Source: Thermoactinospora rubra
GTDB taxonomy: Bacteria; Actinomycetota; Actinomycetes; Streptosporangiales; Streptosporangiaceae
Direction: 5' to 3'
DNA: 64,000 nucleotides
NCBI RefSeq assembly: GCF_002093975.1
Contig: NZ_KZ084330.1
Coordinates: forward strand, 95,829 to 159,828
Shown: in pieces, positions 32,513-41,026 of the stretch
Numbering within the stretch: the first letter of the stretch is position 1
Layout: every line of letters begins with the position of its first letter
The notes under the pieces: generated by a model
Told to the model about the DNA's origin: nothing
The model's database searches: none
Seen by the model: only the letters and a program-made list of their open reading frames with translations
Program-made: the position numbers and the translations under genes

Positions 32513-34324
32513 TCAGCGCTGGACGATCCTGACGTCGTCCACGCCGGCCTCCACCAGCGAGGCCGTGGAGGCGTCGGCCGCCTCGAAGCTGATCCGGACG
32601 GTCTGGCCCGCGTAGGAGCTCAGGTCGGCGGTGGCGGTCGCCCAGGCGCCGTTGCGGTTGGCGGCCGCGCCCAGCTGCTGGAACACCTGCGTGCCGTTCA
32701 CCTTGACGCGGAAGTAGTCGGCGCTGGAGGAGTTCGAGCCGTGCGCCAGGTACCACGACCACGACAGCGTCAGCGTGCCGGAGGCGGGCAGCGTGATCGC
32801 CGGCGACTGGATCGTGGTGACGCCGCCGTCGATGTCGTGGTCGCCCGCGCCGGACCCGGCCAGCCGCCCGGTCACCAGGTCGTTGGTGCCGCTGACCGTG
32901 GTGCCCAGCTGCTTGGCCCCGCTGGAGGTGGTCGCCTCGGGGTCGCCGCGCTCCCACTGCCCCGTCGTCGCGGTGTCGGTGCCGGCCGGGTTGGCCGTCC
33001 AGCCGGTCGCGGTCTCGAAGGTGTCGGAGTAGACGGTCGTGCCGCCGCCCGTGCCGCAGTACTGGGCGTCCTTGCCGATGATGCGGTAGACGCAGTCGGC
33101 GTACTCCAGGAACCGCAGCACCGCCTCCCTGTTGCGCGTGGTCTGCGGCCCGATCTGCTCGTCGGGCGGGTAGAAGCCCGGGCTGGAGCTGACCGGGTAC
33201 ATCTCGAACGTGTAGGAGAAGATCTTGTGCGCGCCCCACATCCAGTCGTCGATCGAGCCGTCGGTGATGTAGAGGTCGCTGGCCTGCTGGGGCGTGTAGC
33301 CGTTGGTCGAGGCCATGTTCTGCCCCAGCGCGGCGTGCGCGTCGCGGTCGTCCTGCGTCAGGCCGGGCGCGGTGTCGTTGTAGGTGTAGCCGTACGGCCA
33401 CAGGATCAGCTCGCCGTAGGTGTGCCAGTCGATGTGCGCCTTGAGCTGCTGGACGCCGCCGACGACGCGGCTGCGCACCCAGTTGGCCACGGCCCTGACC
33501 TCGGGCGCGGACTCCGCCGACGGGCCGCGGTAGGTCTCGCTGGAGGGCGAGCCGGACGAGCCGCCGCAGCAGCCCCAGTTGTAGGCCCAGTTGCGGTTCA
33601 TGTCGGTGCCGACCGCCGTGGTGCCGGAGTTGGGCTGGCGGTTCTTGCGCCACATGCGGTAGGAGCCGGTGGCGATGTCGTACTCGCCGCCGTCGGGGTT
33701 GAGGTCCGGGAAGATCCAGATCTCGCGGGTGTTGACGAGGTTCGTGATGCGGGCGTCCGAACCGTAGTTGTCGGCCAGCAGGTGCATGATGTACAGCGCC
33801 ATCTCGACCGTGAGGTGCTCACGGGCGTGCTGGTGGTGGGTGAAGAGCACCTCGGGCTCGTTCTCGTCGGTCGCGACGTTGTCGCTGATCTTGACGCCCA
33901 CCAGGTCGCGGCCCTCGTAGGAGCGGCCGTAGACGAACTTGCCGACGATGGACGGCCGGGCGGAGACCAGCGCGTTGATGTCGGCGTTCATCTCCGCGTA
34001 GTTGTGGTAGCCCGAGTCTCCGGGCGGGAAGTCGAACGGCTCGGCGCCCGGGCGGGATAAGCGGGGCAGCTCGCTGACCCGGTAGCCGAGCTTCCTGATG
34101 GCCGCGACCTCCTCGGGCGTCGCGGTGACCACGACCGAGGTCTCGGCCACCTCGTCGATGGCGGCCCCGGTGGCCGCCACCGCGCTGCGCTGCCGGGCGT
34201 CGGCGGGTCCCTCGACCCGGTACTGCTTGTTGGCCGGAGGTTCGGCCCCTGCGCCGCTCGGGTTGGTCCAGCCGAGTAAGGCCAGGCCGAGGACGGCCAG
34301 CACGACGATCAGTCGGCGTTTCAC
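32513..34324 (-). CDS. Secreted M14-family zinc carboxypeptidase with C-terminal beta-sandwich domain
   Basis: 603 residues from the GTG at 34324, which has GGAGG 6 nt upstream. The signal peptide is followed by AGAEPPANK. An N-terminal inhibitor-like prosegment of about 80 residues comes next. The peptidase domain binds zinc through [10 protein letters not shown] (HxxE) and [17 protein letters not shown], with the catalytic Glu in [11 protein letters not shown]. The C-terminal ~150 residues ([20 protein letters not shown] to VDDVRIVQR) form a MAM/jelly-roll-like domain that may bind carbohydrate or protein. It is an extracellular scavenging peptidase of the usual streptomycete type. Confidence 0.93.
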   Translation of the reverse strand: MKRRLIVVLAVLGLALLGWTNPSGAGAEPPANKQYRVEGPADARQRSAVAATGAAIDEVAETSVVVTATPEEVAAIRKLGYRVSELPRLSRPGAEPFDFPPGDSGYHNYAEMNADINALVSARPSIVGKFVYGRSYEGRDLVGVKISDNVATDENEPEVLFTHHQHAREHLTVEMALYIMHLLADNYGSDARITNLVNTREIWIFPDLNPDGGEYDIATGSYRMWRKNRQPNSGTTAVGTDMNRNWAYNWGCCGGSSGSPSSETYRGPSAESAPEVRAVANWVRSRVVGGVQQLKAHIDWHTYGELILWPYGYTYNDTAPGLTQDDRDAHAALGQNMASTNGYTPQQASDLYITDGSIDDWMWGAHKIFSYTFEMYPVSSSPGFYPPDEQIGPQTTRNREAVLRFLEYADCVYRIIGKDAQYCGTGGGTTVYSDTFETATGWTANPAGTDTATTGQWERGDPEATTSSGAKQLGTTVSGTNDLVTGRLAGSGAGDHDIDGGVTTIQSPAITLPASGTLTLSWSWYLAHGSNSSSADYFRVKVNGTQVFQQLGAAANRNGAWATATADLSSYAGQTVRISFEAADASTASLVEAGVDDVRIVQR

Positions 34325-34423
34325 CTTGTCCCTCCTCGGCGCGCGGTCCGGGGGGTGTGTGACTACCGCGCGCTGCACTGAGAGTGCGGCGAACCCGTCA
34401 GAGGGAAAAGGCCCAAATCTGCC

Positions 34424-35755
34424 TCAGCCGAGCCCACCTTGGCGGATGCGCCCGGCGTACCACCGGGCGCTGTCCTTGGGCGTGCGCTTCTGCGTCGCGA
34501 AGTCGACGTGGACGATGCCGAACCGCTGGCCGTAGCCGTGGGCCCACTCGAAGTTGTCCATCAGGGACCAGGCGAAGTAGCCCTTGAGCGGGACGCCCCG
34601 CCGTACCGCCTCCTCGCAGGCGGAGATGTGGCGGCGCAGGTAGTCGACGCGGGCGGGGTCGTGGACCGCGCCGTCCTGGCCCACCTCGTCGGCGAAGGCG
34701 GCGCCGTTCTCGGTGATGTAGAGGTCGACGGCCGGGTAGTCCTCGGTGATGCGGACCAGCAGCTCCAGCAGCCCCTGCTCGTCGATCTCCCAGCCCATCG
34801 TGGTGCGGGGACGGCCGCCGTCGACCCAGCGGACGTCCTCGGCGCCGATCCACGGCGTGTCCGCGACCGGGTCGCCCGCGGCGACCAGGGCCGGGGTGTA
34901 GTAATTGATCCCCAGCATGCCGATCGGGCGGGAGACGATCTCCAGATCGCCGTCGAGCACGTGCGAGAAGTCGCTCAGGTGGGACAGGTCGCGCACCATG
35001 TCGGCGGGGTAGGAGCCGAGCAGCACGGGGTCGAGGAACAGCCGGTTCTGCACGCCGTCGACGCGGCGGGCGGCGTCGAGGTCCGCGCGCGACTGGCTGG
35101 CCGGGGTCACCGGGGCCAGGTTCAGCGTGATCCCCACCCTGCCGCCGTTCCTGGACAGGGCCGGTACGGCCAGGCCGTGCCCGAGCAGCAGGTGGTGGAC
35201 GGCCCTGACGGCGTTGCCGGGCTCCTTGCGGCCCGGGGCGTGCTCGCCGCTGGCGTATCCCAGCAGCGACGAGCACCACGGCTCGTTGAGCGTCGTCCAG
35301 TCGCTCACCCGGTCGCCGAGGGCGTCGTGGACGATCTCGGCGTAGTCGGCGAACCGGTGGGCGGTGTCGCGGACCGGCCAGCCGCCCGCGTCCTCCAGGT
35401 ACTGCGGCAGGTCCCAGTGGTAGAGGGTCGGCCACGGCCTGATCCCCGCCTCCAGCAGGGCGTCGACCAGGCGCTTGTAGAAGTCCAGCCCCTTGGGGTT
35501 GACCACGCCGGGCTCGGGCACGACGCGCGGCCAGGCGATCGAGAAGCGGTAGGCGCCCACCCCGAGCTCGGCCAGCAGGCGCACGTCGTCGAGGTAGCGG
35601 TGGTAGTGGTCGCACGCCACGTCGCCGGTGTCGCCGCCCTTCACCTTGCCCGGGGTGTGGCTGAAGGTGTCCCAGATGGACGGCCCGCGGCCGTCCTCCT
35701 CCACCGCTCCTTCGATCTGGTAGCTGGAGGTGGCGGTGCCCCACAGAAAACTCAT
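34424..35755 (-). CDS. Beta-glucosidase, glycoside hydrolase family 1
   Basis: 443 residues with complete GH1 motifs: FLWGTATSSYQIEGA at the N-terminus, TLNEPWCSSLLGY (acid/base Glu), YITENGAAF (nucleophile Glu) and GYFAWSLMDNFEWAHGYGQR. No signal peptide, so it cleaves imported cello-oligosaccharides in the cytoplasm. GGGGAG precedes the ATG at 35755. A CebR/LacI-type operator lies 27-40 nt upstream, so induction by cellobiose is likely. Confidence 0.96.
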   Translation of the reverse strand: MSFLWGTATSSYQIEGAVEEDGRGPSIWDTFSHTPGKVKGGDTGDVACDHYHRYLDDVRLLAELGVGAYRFSIAWPRVVPEPGVVNPKGLDFYKRLVDALLEAGIRPWPTLYHWDLPQYLEDAGGWPVRDTAHRFADYAEIVHDALGDRVSDWTTLNEPWCSSLLGYASGEHAPGRKEPGNAVRAVHHLLLGHGLAVPALSRNGGRVGITLNLAPVTPASQSRADLDAARRVDGVQNRLFLDPVLLGSYPADMVRDLSHLSDFSHVLDGDLEIVSRPIGMLGINYYTPALVAAGDPVADTPWIGAEDVRWVDGGRPRTTMGWEIDEQGLLELLVRITEDYPAVDLYITENGAAFADEVGQDGAVHDPARVDYLRRHISACEEAVRRGVPLKGYFAWSLMDNFEWAHGYGQRFGIVHVDFATQKRTPKDSARWYAGRIRQGGLG

Positions 35756-35781
35756 GCTCCCCGATTCCCTTCCCGACCTTG

Positions 35782-35795
35782 TGAGAGCGCTCCCA
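35782..35795. promoter_or_regulatory. CebR-like operator
   Basis: TGAGAGCGCTCCCA differs at one base from the palindromic CebR box TGGGAGCGCTCCCA known upstream of cellobiose-utilisation genes in streptomycetes. It lies between the beta-glucosidase start and the divergent monooxygenase gene. Confidence 0.8.
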
Positions 35796-35905
35796 CGGGA
35801 TGACCTTAAGGCTCGCGGCCGGGTCGCGGGAAGTGATGCTCGTCACGCGGCATAGGCTCACCGTGAGCAGGAGTCAGTCAGCAGGTGTCGTCCCAGGGAG
35901 TCGAT

Positions 35906-36220
35906 GTGGCCTCGGTCGTGAAGATCAACGTCCTGACGGTCCCGCCGGAGATGCGGGAGGAGCTCGAGCGGCGCTTCGCGGCGCGCGCCGGGATGGTGGA
36001 GTCCGCCGACGGGTTCGAGTGGTTCGAGCTGCTGCGACCGGTCGAGGGGACCGACCGCTACCTGGTCTACACCCGGTGGCGCAGCGAGGAGGACTTCCAG
36101 CGCTGGCTCAAGGGGCAGGCCTTCGAGCGCGGGCACGGCTCCGGCGAGCGGGCGGCGGCCACGGCGTCGGAGCTGTGGAGCTTCGAGGTGGTCGAGAGCG
36201 CCGGTCCCGCCCGGGCCTGA
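35906..36220 (+). CDS. Antibiotic biosynthesis monooxygenase-domain protein (HmoA-like)
   Basis: 104 residues from the GTG at 35906, with GGGAG 5 nt upstream; a GTG at 35885 is in frame but has no such site. ABM fold with KINVLTVPPEMREELERRFA, GFEWFELLRPVEGTDRYLVY and TRWRSEEDFQRWL, closest in pattern to small heme-degrading HmoA/MhuD-like monooxygenases. A heme oxygenase of an unrelated family lies at 58.5 kb. The substrate is not certain. Confidence 0.82.
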   Translation: MASVVKINVLTVPPEMREELERRFAARAGMVESADGFEWFELLRPVEGTDRYLVYTRWRSEEDFQRWLKGQAFERGHGSGERAAATASELWSFEVVESAGPARA

Positions 36221-36232
36221 TGAGGCCTGGAT

Positions 36233-36268
36233 GAGTCGGCTGAGTCGGCTGAGTCGGCTCAGTCGGCT
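36233..36268. repeat. Four 9-bp tandem repeats between convergent stop codons
   Basis: GAGTCGGCT occurs three times (36233-36241, 36242-36250, 36251-36259), then CAGTCGGCT (36260-36268). The last copy lies in the final codons of the minus-strand release-factor-like gene and supplies part of its stop. Confidence 0.9.
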
Positions 36269-36666
36269 CTGCGCAGGCGCTTGAGCTCGGCGCGGTGCCT
36301 CTTGGCGGCCAGGCGCCGCTCGACCGAGCCGCGGGTGGGCTTGGTGGGCTTACGGCGCTTGGGCGGCGGGGCGATGGCCTCCCTGAGCCGCTGGACCAGG
36401 CGCCGCGCGGCGGCCTCCCGGTTGCGCAGCTGCGAGCGGTGCTCCGACGCGGCGACGGTGATCACCGGGGAGCCGAGCCGGCCGAGGGCGCGCGCCTTCA
36501 GCGCCGGGGGCAGCGCGGTGGTCGCGGCGACGTCGAAGGACAGCTCCACGCGGCTGTCGGTGGTGTTGACGCCCTGCCCGCCGGGGCCGGAGGAGCGGGA
36601 GAAGCGCCAGGTCAGCTCGGTGCCGGGGATGACGACCGAGTCGGTGACGACGATCGGTTCCGTCAC
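36259..36666 (-). CDS. arfB: Peptidyl-tRNA hydrolase ArfB-type (release factor-like GGQ protein)
   Basis: 135 residues from the GTG at 36666 with GGAG upstream. It contains the catalytic GGQ in FSRSSGPGGQGVNTTDSRVE and a basic C-terminal tail (KRRKPTKPTRGSVERRLAAK), the layout of ArfB/YaeJ and ICT1, which rescue stalled ribosomes by placing the tail in the empty mRNA channel. Ribosome rescue is known for the family and is the likely role here. A longer N-terminal reading to 36903 is not supported. Confidence 0.9.
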   Translation of the reverse strand: MTEPIVVTDSVVIPGTELTWRFSRSSGPGGQGVNTTDSRVELSFDVAATTALPPALKARALGRLGSPVITVAASEHRSQLRNREAAARRLVQRLREAIAPPPKRRKPTKPTRGSVERRLAAKRHRAELKRLRRAD

Positions 36667-36862
36667 GGCGGTCTCCTCCCTCCGGGCCTGCGATCCTCCG
36701 GGTCTGCGAGCCTCTGGACCTTCGAGTCTCCAGGTCTTCGATGCGTCGCCGGGCAAGTCTGCCATCGCTCTCCTGCCCCGGGACAACCGATATTTCGCGT
36801 TAAGCGGGTTGCAATCATGGCGTGCCAGGCTTCCCACCGACGGACTCGCGAGGGGAGTGGCT

Positions 36863-37684
36863 GTGGGGGCCATCGTCGGCGTGCACGGCATCGGCAAGTA
36901 CAAGTACTACGTCCAGGCGTCCTATTCCGCCACCGGCGCGGCCGAGGCGATGCGGGCCAAGTGGAACCGCTACCTCAACATCGCCTTACGCGGACCGGAA
37001 CCGGCGAACCACTTCGCCGAGGTGGCCTACTTCGCCCACCTCCTGCACAACGGCAAGGACCCCGAGGCCGTCGAGCCCGAGCGGATGGCCGCCGACGCCG
37101 AGCGGGTGTGGACCGCCTGGGCCCGCGAGTGCGGCATCGGCGAGGGGCTGACCGGGGCGCTCAGGGCGGTCACCGGCTGGCTGCTGGGCCGGATGGACGC
37201 CAGGGCGGCCGCCGCCTTCGCCGCCCGCTTCGCGCCCGAGGTGGCCACCTACCTCACCGACCAGGACCGGCGCCGCCAATGCGGCCAGGTCGTCGCCGAG
37301 GTGATCCGGCGCAACCGGCCGAAGGCCGTGGTCGCCCACTCGCTGGGCAGCGTGGTCGCCTACGAGGCGCTGTGGGCCAACCCCGACCTGGAGGTGGACC
37401 TGCTCGTCACGCTGGGCAGCCCGCTCGGGATGCGCAACGTGGTCTTCGAGAACCTGCTCCCGCCGCCGATCAACGGCAGGGGCGAGCGCCCCAAGGGCGT
37501 AAGGCGCTGGGTCAACATCGCCGACCGGCACGACATCGCCGCCATCCCGCCGCGGCTGCGCGAGTGCTTCCACGGCGTCGACGCCGAACAGCTGGTCGAC
37601 CTCGACTGGATCGACTTCCACACCGTGGAGAAGTACCTCGGCTGCGGCGCGCTCACCGAGCACCTGCGACCATACCTGGCATGA
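36863..37684 (+). CDS. Uncharacterised alpha/beta-hydrolase-like protein
   Basis: 273 residues from the GTG at 36863 (GGGGAG upstream; the GTG at 36857 is also possible). It begins with VGAIVGVHGIGKYKYYVQ, where HGIG resembles the oxyanion loop of alpha/beta hydrolases. The nucleophile elbow is VVAHSLGSVVAYEALW, followed by LLVTLGSPLGMRN and a probable acid/His pair in NIADRHDIAAIP and HGVDAE. Lipase or esterase activity is plausible, but the substrate is unknown. One leucine is coded by the rare TTA (36986-36988). The stop overlaps the HAD gene start (ATGA), so the pair is coupled. Confidence 0.75.
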   Translation: MGAIVGVHGIGKYKYYVQASYSATGAAEAMRAKWNRYLNIALRGPEPANHFAEVAYFAHLLHNGKDPEAVEPERMAADAERVWTAWARECGIGEGLTGALRAVTGWLLGRMDARAAAAFAARFAPEVATYLTDQDRRRQCGQVVAEVIRRNRPKAVVAHSLGSVVAYEALWANPDLEVDLLVTLGSPLGMRNVVFENLLPPPINGRGERPKGVRRWVNIADRHDIAAIPPRLRECFHGVDAEQLVDLDWIDFHTVEKYLGCGALTEHLRPYLA

Positions 37685-38268
37685 TCTGGATCGTCTTCGA
37701 CTACGGCAACGTGCTGTCCCTTCCGCAGAGCCCGGAGGAGAACCGGGCGATGGCCCGGGCCGCCGGAGCCGACCCCCACGCCTTCGAACGGGGCTACTGG
37801 GAGCACCGGCTGGAGTTCGACCGGGCCGCCCTCACGCCGGAGGAGTACTGGTCCAAGGTGCTGGGCCGGCAGGCCACCGACGCCGAGCTCGCCAGGCTGG
37901 TGGAGATGGACGTGGCCAGCTGGTCCCATCCCAACCACGCCACGCTCGAGGTGACCGGCGAGCTGGCGGCGGCGGGCCGGCGTCTCGCCCTGCTGTCCAA
38001 CGCCCCCGCGTGCGTCGCGGACGGCATCGACGGGCTGCCGTGGCTCGCGCCGTTCGAACCGCGCGTCTACAGCGCCCGGATCGGCATGGTCAAGCCGGAC
38101 GTGGAGATCTACGAGCACCTGCTGGCCCGGCTCGGCGCCGAAAGCCCCAGGGACGTGGTGTTCGTCGACGACCGCCTGGAGAACGTCCACGGCGCCGAGC
38201 GGGCCGGCCTGACCGGCGTGCACTTCACCGGCGCCGAACGGCTGCGCGCCGACCTGGCGCTGCTCTAG
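37681..38268 (+). CDS. HAD-superfamily hydrolase, subfamily IA
   Basis: 195 residues. Motif I is WIVFDYGNVLSLP, motif II LALLSNAPA, motif III KPDVEIYEHLLARLG and the acidic motif VVFVDDRLENVHGAE. It is a phosphatase-like enzyme of YihX type with unknown substrate. Its TAG stop is part of the CTAG target of the IS inserted directly behind it; the reading frame itself is intact. Confidence 0.9.
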   Translation: MIWIVFDYGNVLSLPQSPEENRAMARAAGADPHAFERGYWEHRLEFDRAALTPEEYWSKVLGRQATDAELARLVEMDVASWSHPNHATLEVTGELAAAGRRLALLSNAPACVADGIDGLPWLAPFEPRVYSARIGMVKPDVEIYEHLLARLGAESPRDVVFVDDRLENVHGAERAGLTGVHFTGAERLRADLALL

Positions 38269-38269
38269 C

Positions 38270-39390
38270 TGTACTGACCATGGACGTTGGTAACGCGGCC
38301 GCGGGTTGAAAGACCCGCCGTCGATGACCTTGAAATAGGCGAGGACCTCCTGAGGGTGGTGTGTAGCGACCAAGCAACGCACCACCGGCCCTGGAGGTCC
38401 TCGTGCCCCACCGTAACGCGCCGCTGACCGAACTCGGCAGACTTCGCCTGGCCCGCTGTGTCGTCGACGATGGATGGCCACTGCGACGAGCCGCCGAACG
38501 CTTCCAGGTCTCTGCCACCACCGCGCGCCGGTGGGCCAACCGATACCGGCAACAGGGACCCTCGGGCATGGCCGATCGCTCCAGCCGGCCGCACCACAGC
38601 CCCGCCCGCACCCGCACCTCGACCGAACGCCGGATCGTCAAGATCCGCTTCACCCATCGGCTCGGTCCCGCCCGGATCGCTGCCCGACTCGGCCTGCCCA
38701 CCTCCACCGTGCATCGCGTGCTGACCCGCTACGGCTGCCCGCCCCTGGCTCACCTGGATCGCGGTAGCGGCACCCGGATCCGCCGCTACGAGCACAGCGC
38801 CGCCGGCGACCTGGTCCACGTCGATGTCAAGAAGCTCGGCAACATCCCCGACGGCGGCGGCCACCGCATCCACGGCCGCCAGATCGGTGGCCGCAACAGC
38901 CAACGCACCCAGACCGGCCAGCGCAACGCCTACCGCAACCCGCTGCTGGGCTACGGCTTCCTGCACACCGCCCTCGATGACCACTCCCGCCTGGCCTACA
39001 CCGAAATCCTGGCCGACGAGCGCAAGGAAACCGCCGCCGCGTTCTGGCAACGCGCCCATGCCTACTTCACCAGCCTGGGCATCACCGTACGCCGAGTGCT
39101 GACCGACAACGGCAGCTGCTACCGCTCGCTGCTGTGGCGCACCACCCTGGCCACGGCGGGCATCACCCACAAACGCACCCGCCCCTACCGGCCGCAGACC
39201 AACGGCAAAGTCGAACGCTTCCACCGCACCCTGGCCGAGGAGTGGGCCTACGCCCGCCCGTACACCTCAGAAACCGAACGCCGCCGTGTCTTGCCAGCCT
39301 GGCTGCACATGTACAACCATCACCGCGGACACACCGCGTTGGGAGGGCAACCACCCGCCAGCCGCGTACCCAACCTCACGGGACAGAACA
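38270..39390 (+). mobile_element. IS481-family insertion sequence, 1121 bp, intact
   Basis: The ends are imperfect inverted repeats: the left begins TGTACTGACC, the right (reverse complement) TGTTCTGTCC, and similarity continues for about 33 bp through GTTGG and ACGCGGC. Flanks are TCTAGC (38264-38269) and TCTAGA (39391-39396), matching in five of six positions. IS481 elements are known to insert at NCTAGN. The element carries one transposase gene and an RBS-masking hairpin. It lies between a HAD gene and phoD without breaking either. Confidence 0.88.
38341..38402 (+). promoter_or_regulatory. Hairpin that masks the transposase ribosome-binding site
   Basis: GAGGACCTCC (38341-38350) pairs perfectly with GGAGGTCCTC (38393-38402), which contains the Shine-Dalgarno GGAGGT and ends at the GTG start codon (38403). 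An inner stem GGTGGTG (38355-38361)/CACCACC (38380-38386) extends it. Transcripts entering from outside would fold and block translation, limiting transposition. Confidence 0.75.
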
Positions 39391-39395
39391 TCTAG
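38403..39395 (+). CDS. IS481-family transposase
   Basis: 330 residues. The N-terminal helix-turn-helix region is DDGWPLRRAAERFQVSATTA followed by RRWANRYRQQG. The DDE/RNaseH-like core has Asp in DLVHVDVKKLG, Asp in RVLTDNGSCYRS and Glu in GKVERFHRTLAEEW, followed by HHRGHTALGGQPPASRV. The GTG start has GGAGGT upstream, hidden in a hairpin. The stop codon (39393-39395) lies outside the IS and is supplied by the CTAG target site. Confidence 0.95.
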   Translation: MPHRNAPLTELGRLRLARCVVDDGWPLRRAAERFQVSATTARRWANRYRQQGPSGMADRSSRPHHSPARTRTSTERRIVKIRFTHRLGPARIAARLGLPTSTVHRVLTRYGCPPLAHLDRGSGTRIRRYEHSAAGDLVHVDVKKLGNIPDGGGHRIHGRQIGGRNSQRTQTGQRNAYRNPLLGYGFLHTALDDHSRLAYTEILADERKETAAAFWQRAHAYFTSLGITVRRVLTDNGSCYRSLLWRTTLATAGITHKRTRPYRPQTNGKVERFHRTLAEEWAYARPYTSETERRRVLPAWLHMYNHHRGHTALGGQPPASRVPNLTGQNI

Positions 39396-39426
39396 AAGGC
39401 TCCACGCTCTAGACGGCTCCACCCCG

Positions 39427-39493
39427 CCAGGACATGTTCATCCCGGCTTGACTCCGCGGCCACGGCCGGGTCAACCGGGATGGACATACCTGG
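39427..39493. promoter_or_regulatory. 67-nt imperfect palindrome before phoD
   Basis: CATCCCGG (39439-39446), a 1-nt bulge and TTGAC (39448-39452) pair with GTCAA (39470-39474) and CCGGGATG (39475-39482). Outer CCAGG (39427-39431) pairs with CCTGG (39489-39493). The 17-nt loop is GC-rich. The right arm reaches the GGAG ribosome-binding site of phoD. It could act as an RNA hairpin or a DNA operator. Confidence 0.7.
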
Positions 39494-39496
39494 AGC

Positions 39497-41002
39497 GTGG
39501 ACCGCAGAACGTTCCTCGCAGCGACGACCCTCCCCGTCCTCCTCCCCCCGACCGGCGCCCGCACCGCCAGGACGCTCGCCCGCGACCCGTTCACGCTCGG
39601 CGTGGCCTCCGGCGACCCTTCCCACGACGGATTCGTGCTGTGGACCCGCCTCGCGCCCGACCCCCTGGCCCCCGACGGCCGCGGCGCCATGCCGTCCAGG
39701 ACCGTCGAGGTCGGCTGGCAGGTCGCCGCCGACGAGCGGTTCTCCCGCGTGGTCAGATCCGGTACGGCTGCCGCCGACCCCCGCCACGCCCACGCGGTGC
39801 ACGTCGAGCTCGAGGGCCTGGAGCCCGGCCGGGAGTACTTCTACCGCTTCCGCGCCGAGGGCAGGATCTCGCCCGCCGGCCGTACCAGGACCACCCCCAC
39901 GGCCCTCCAGCCACTCGCCTTCGCGGTGGCCGCCTGCGCCCACTACGAGCACGGCTACTACACCGCCTACCGGCGCCTGGCCGAGCAGGACCCCGACCTG
40001 GTCGTGCACCTGGGCGACTACCTGTACGAGTACGGCCCCAGCGGCTACACCGCGCTGGCCGGGCGGGTGCGCACCCACACGCCGGGCAAGTGCGCCACGC
40101 TGGCCGACTACCGGCTGCGGCACGCGCAGTACAAGAGCGACCCCGACCTGCAGCGCGCGCACGCGGCCGCGCCCTGGCTGGTCGCCTTCGACGACCACGA
40201 GCTGGAGAACAACTGGGCCGGGCCGGTCTCCAGCACCGGCGCCCTCGGCTTCGCCCGCCGCCGCGCCGACGCCTTCCGCGCCTACTACGAGAACATGCCG
40301 CTGCGCCGCGCCAGCCTCCAGGGCACGGTGCTGCGGATCAACCGGCGCGTCTCGTGGGGGCCGCTGGCCCGCTTCCACCTGCTGGACACCCGGCAGTTCC
40401 GCGACGACCAGGCGTGCCTGGACGGCGTGCGCGCCGGCTGCGACGACCGGCTCGCCGAGGGCAGGACGCTGCTCGGCGCCGGCCAGTGGCGGTGGCTCGC
40501 CGAGGGGATGCGCGGCTCGACCGCCCAGTGGAACCTGCTCGGCCAGCAGATCCTCCTCATGCAGCGCGACTACAGGCGCGGCCCGGGGCGCGAGGTCAAC
40601 CTGGACTCCTGGGACGGCTACGCCGCCGAGCGGGCCCACCTGCTGGAGCTGCTGGCGGGCACGCGCAACCCGGTGGTGCTGACGGGCGACGCGCACATGC
40701 ACCACGCCGCCGAGCTGCGCCGCGACTTCGACGACCCCGGCTCGCCCGTCGTCGCCCCCGAGCTGGTCACCTCCTCGATCGCCAGCGACGGCGACGGCTA
40801 CCGGGACCGGGCGTGGATCGAGGAGTCGCTGGCCGAGAACCCGCACATCTCCTACATCGACCAGCGGCGCGGCTACATCGTGTGCCGGGTCACCGCCGAG
40901 GAGCTGACCGCGGAGTTCCGCACGCTGGACTACATCTCGCGCAGGGGCGCGCCCGCCAGGACGTCCCACCGCGTGAGCGTCCCCGCGAGCCCCGCCCGCT
41001 AG
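39497..41002 (+). CDS. phoD: Alkaline phosphatase D family protein (PhoD)
   Basis: 501 residues. A Tat-type start (MDRRTFLAATTLPVLLPP) is followed by a PhoD N-domain (FTLGVASGDPSHDGFVLWTR) and the metallophosphatase domain: VVHLGDYLYEYG, AFDDHELENNWAG, WNLLGQQILLMQRDY, VVLTGDAHMHHAAEL. PhoD enzymes use Fe and Ca and hydrolyse extracellular phosphodiesters and monoesters. It starts with GTG. Control by PhoP is common for phoD, but no clear PHO box was identified; instead a large palindrome precedes it. Confidence 0.93.
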   Translation: MDRRTFLAATTLPVLLPPTGARTARTLARDPFTLGVASGDPSHDGFVLWTRLAPDPLAPDGRGAMPSRTVEVGWQVAADERFSRVVRSGTAAADPRHAHAVHVELEGLEPGREYFYRFRAEGRISPAGRTRTTPTALQPLAFAVAACAHYEHGYYTAYRRLAEQDPDLVVHLGDYLYEYGPSGYTALAGRVRTHTPGKCATLADYRLRHAQYKSDPDLQRAHAAAPWLVAFDDHELENNWAGPVSSTGALGFARRRADAFRAYYENMPLRRASLQGTVLRINRRVSWGPLARFHLLDTRQFRDDQACLDGVRAGCDDRLAEGRTLLGAGQWRWLAEGMRGSTAQWNLLGQQILLMQRDYRRGPGREVNLDSWDGYAAERAHLLELLAGTRNPVVLTGDAHMHHAAELRRDFDDPGSPVVAPELVTSSIASDGDGYRDRAWIEESLAENPHISYIDQRRGYIVCRVTAEELTAEFRTLDYISRRGAPARTSHRVSVPASPAR

Positions 41003-41026
41003 CTCGGTCAGCCCGCTCCCCGCGGC

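Noticed and set aside
35906..36220. ABM-domain gene as part of an antibiotic cluster
   Set aside because: The neighbours are catabolic and housekeeping genes; no biosynthetic core gene lies nearby.
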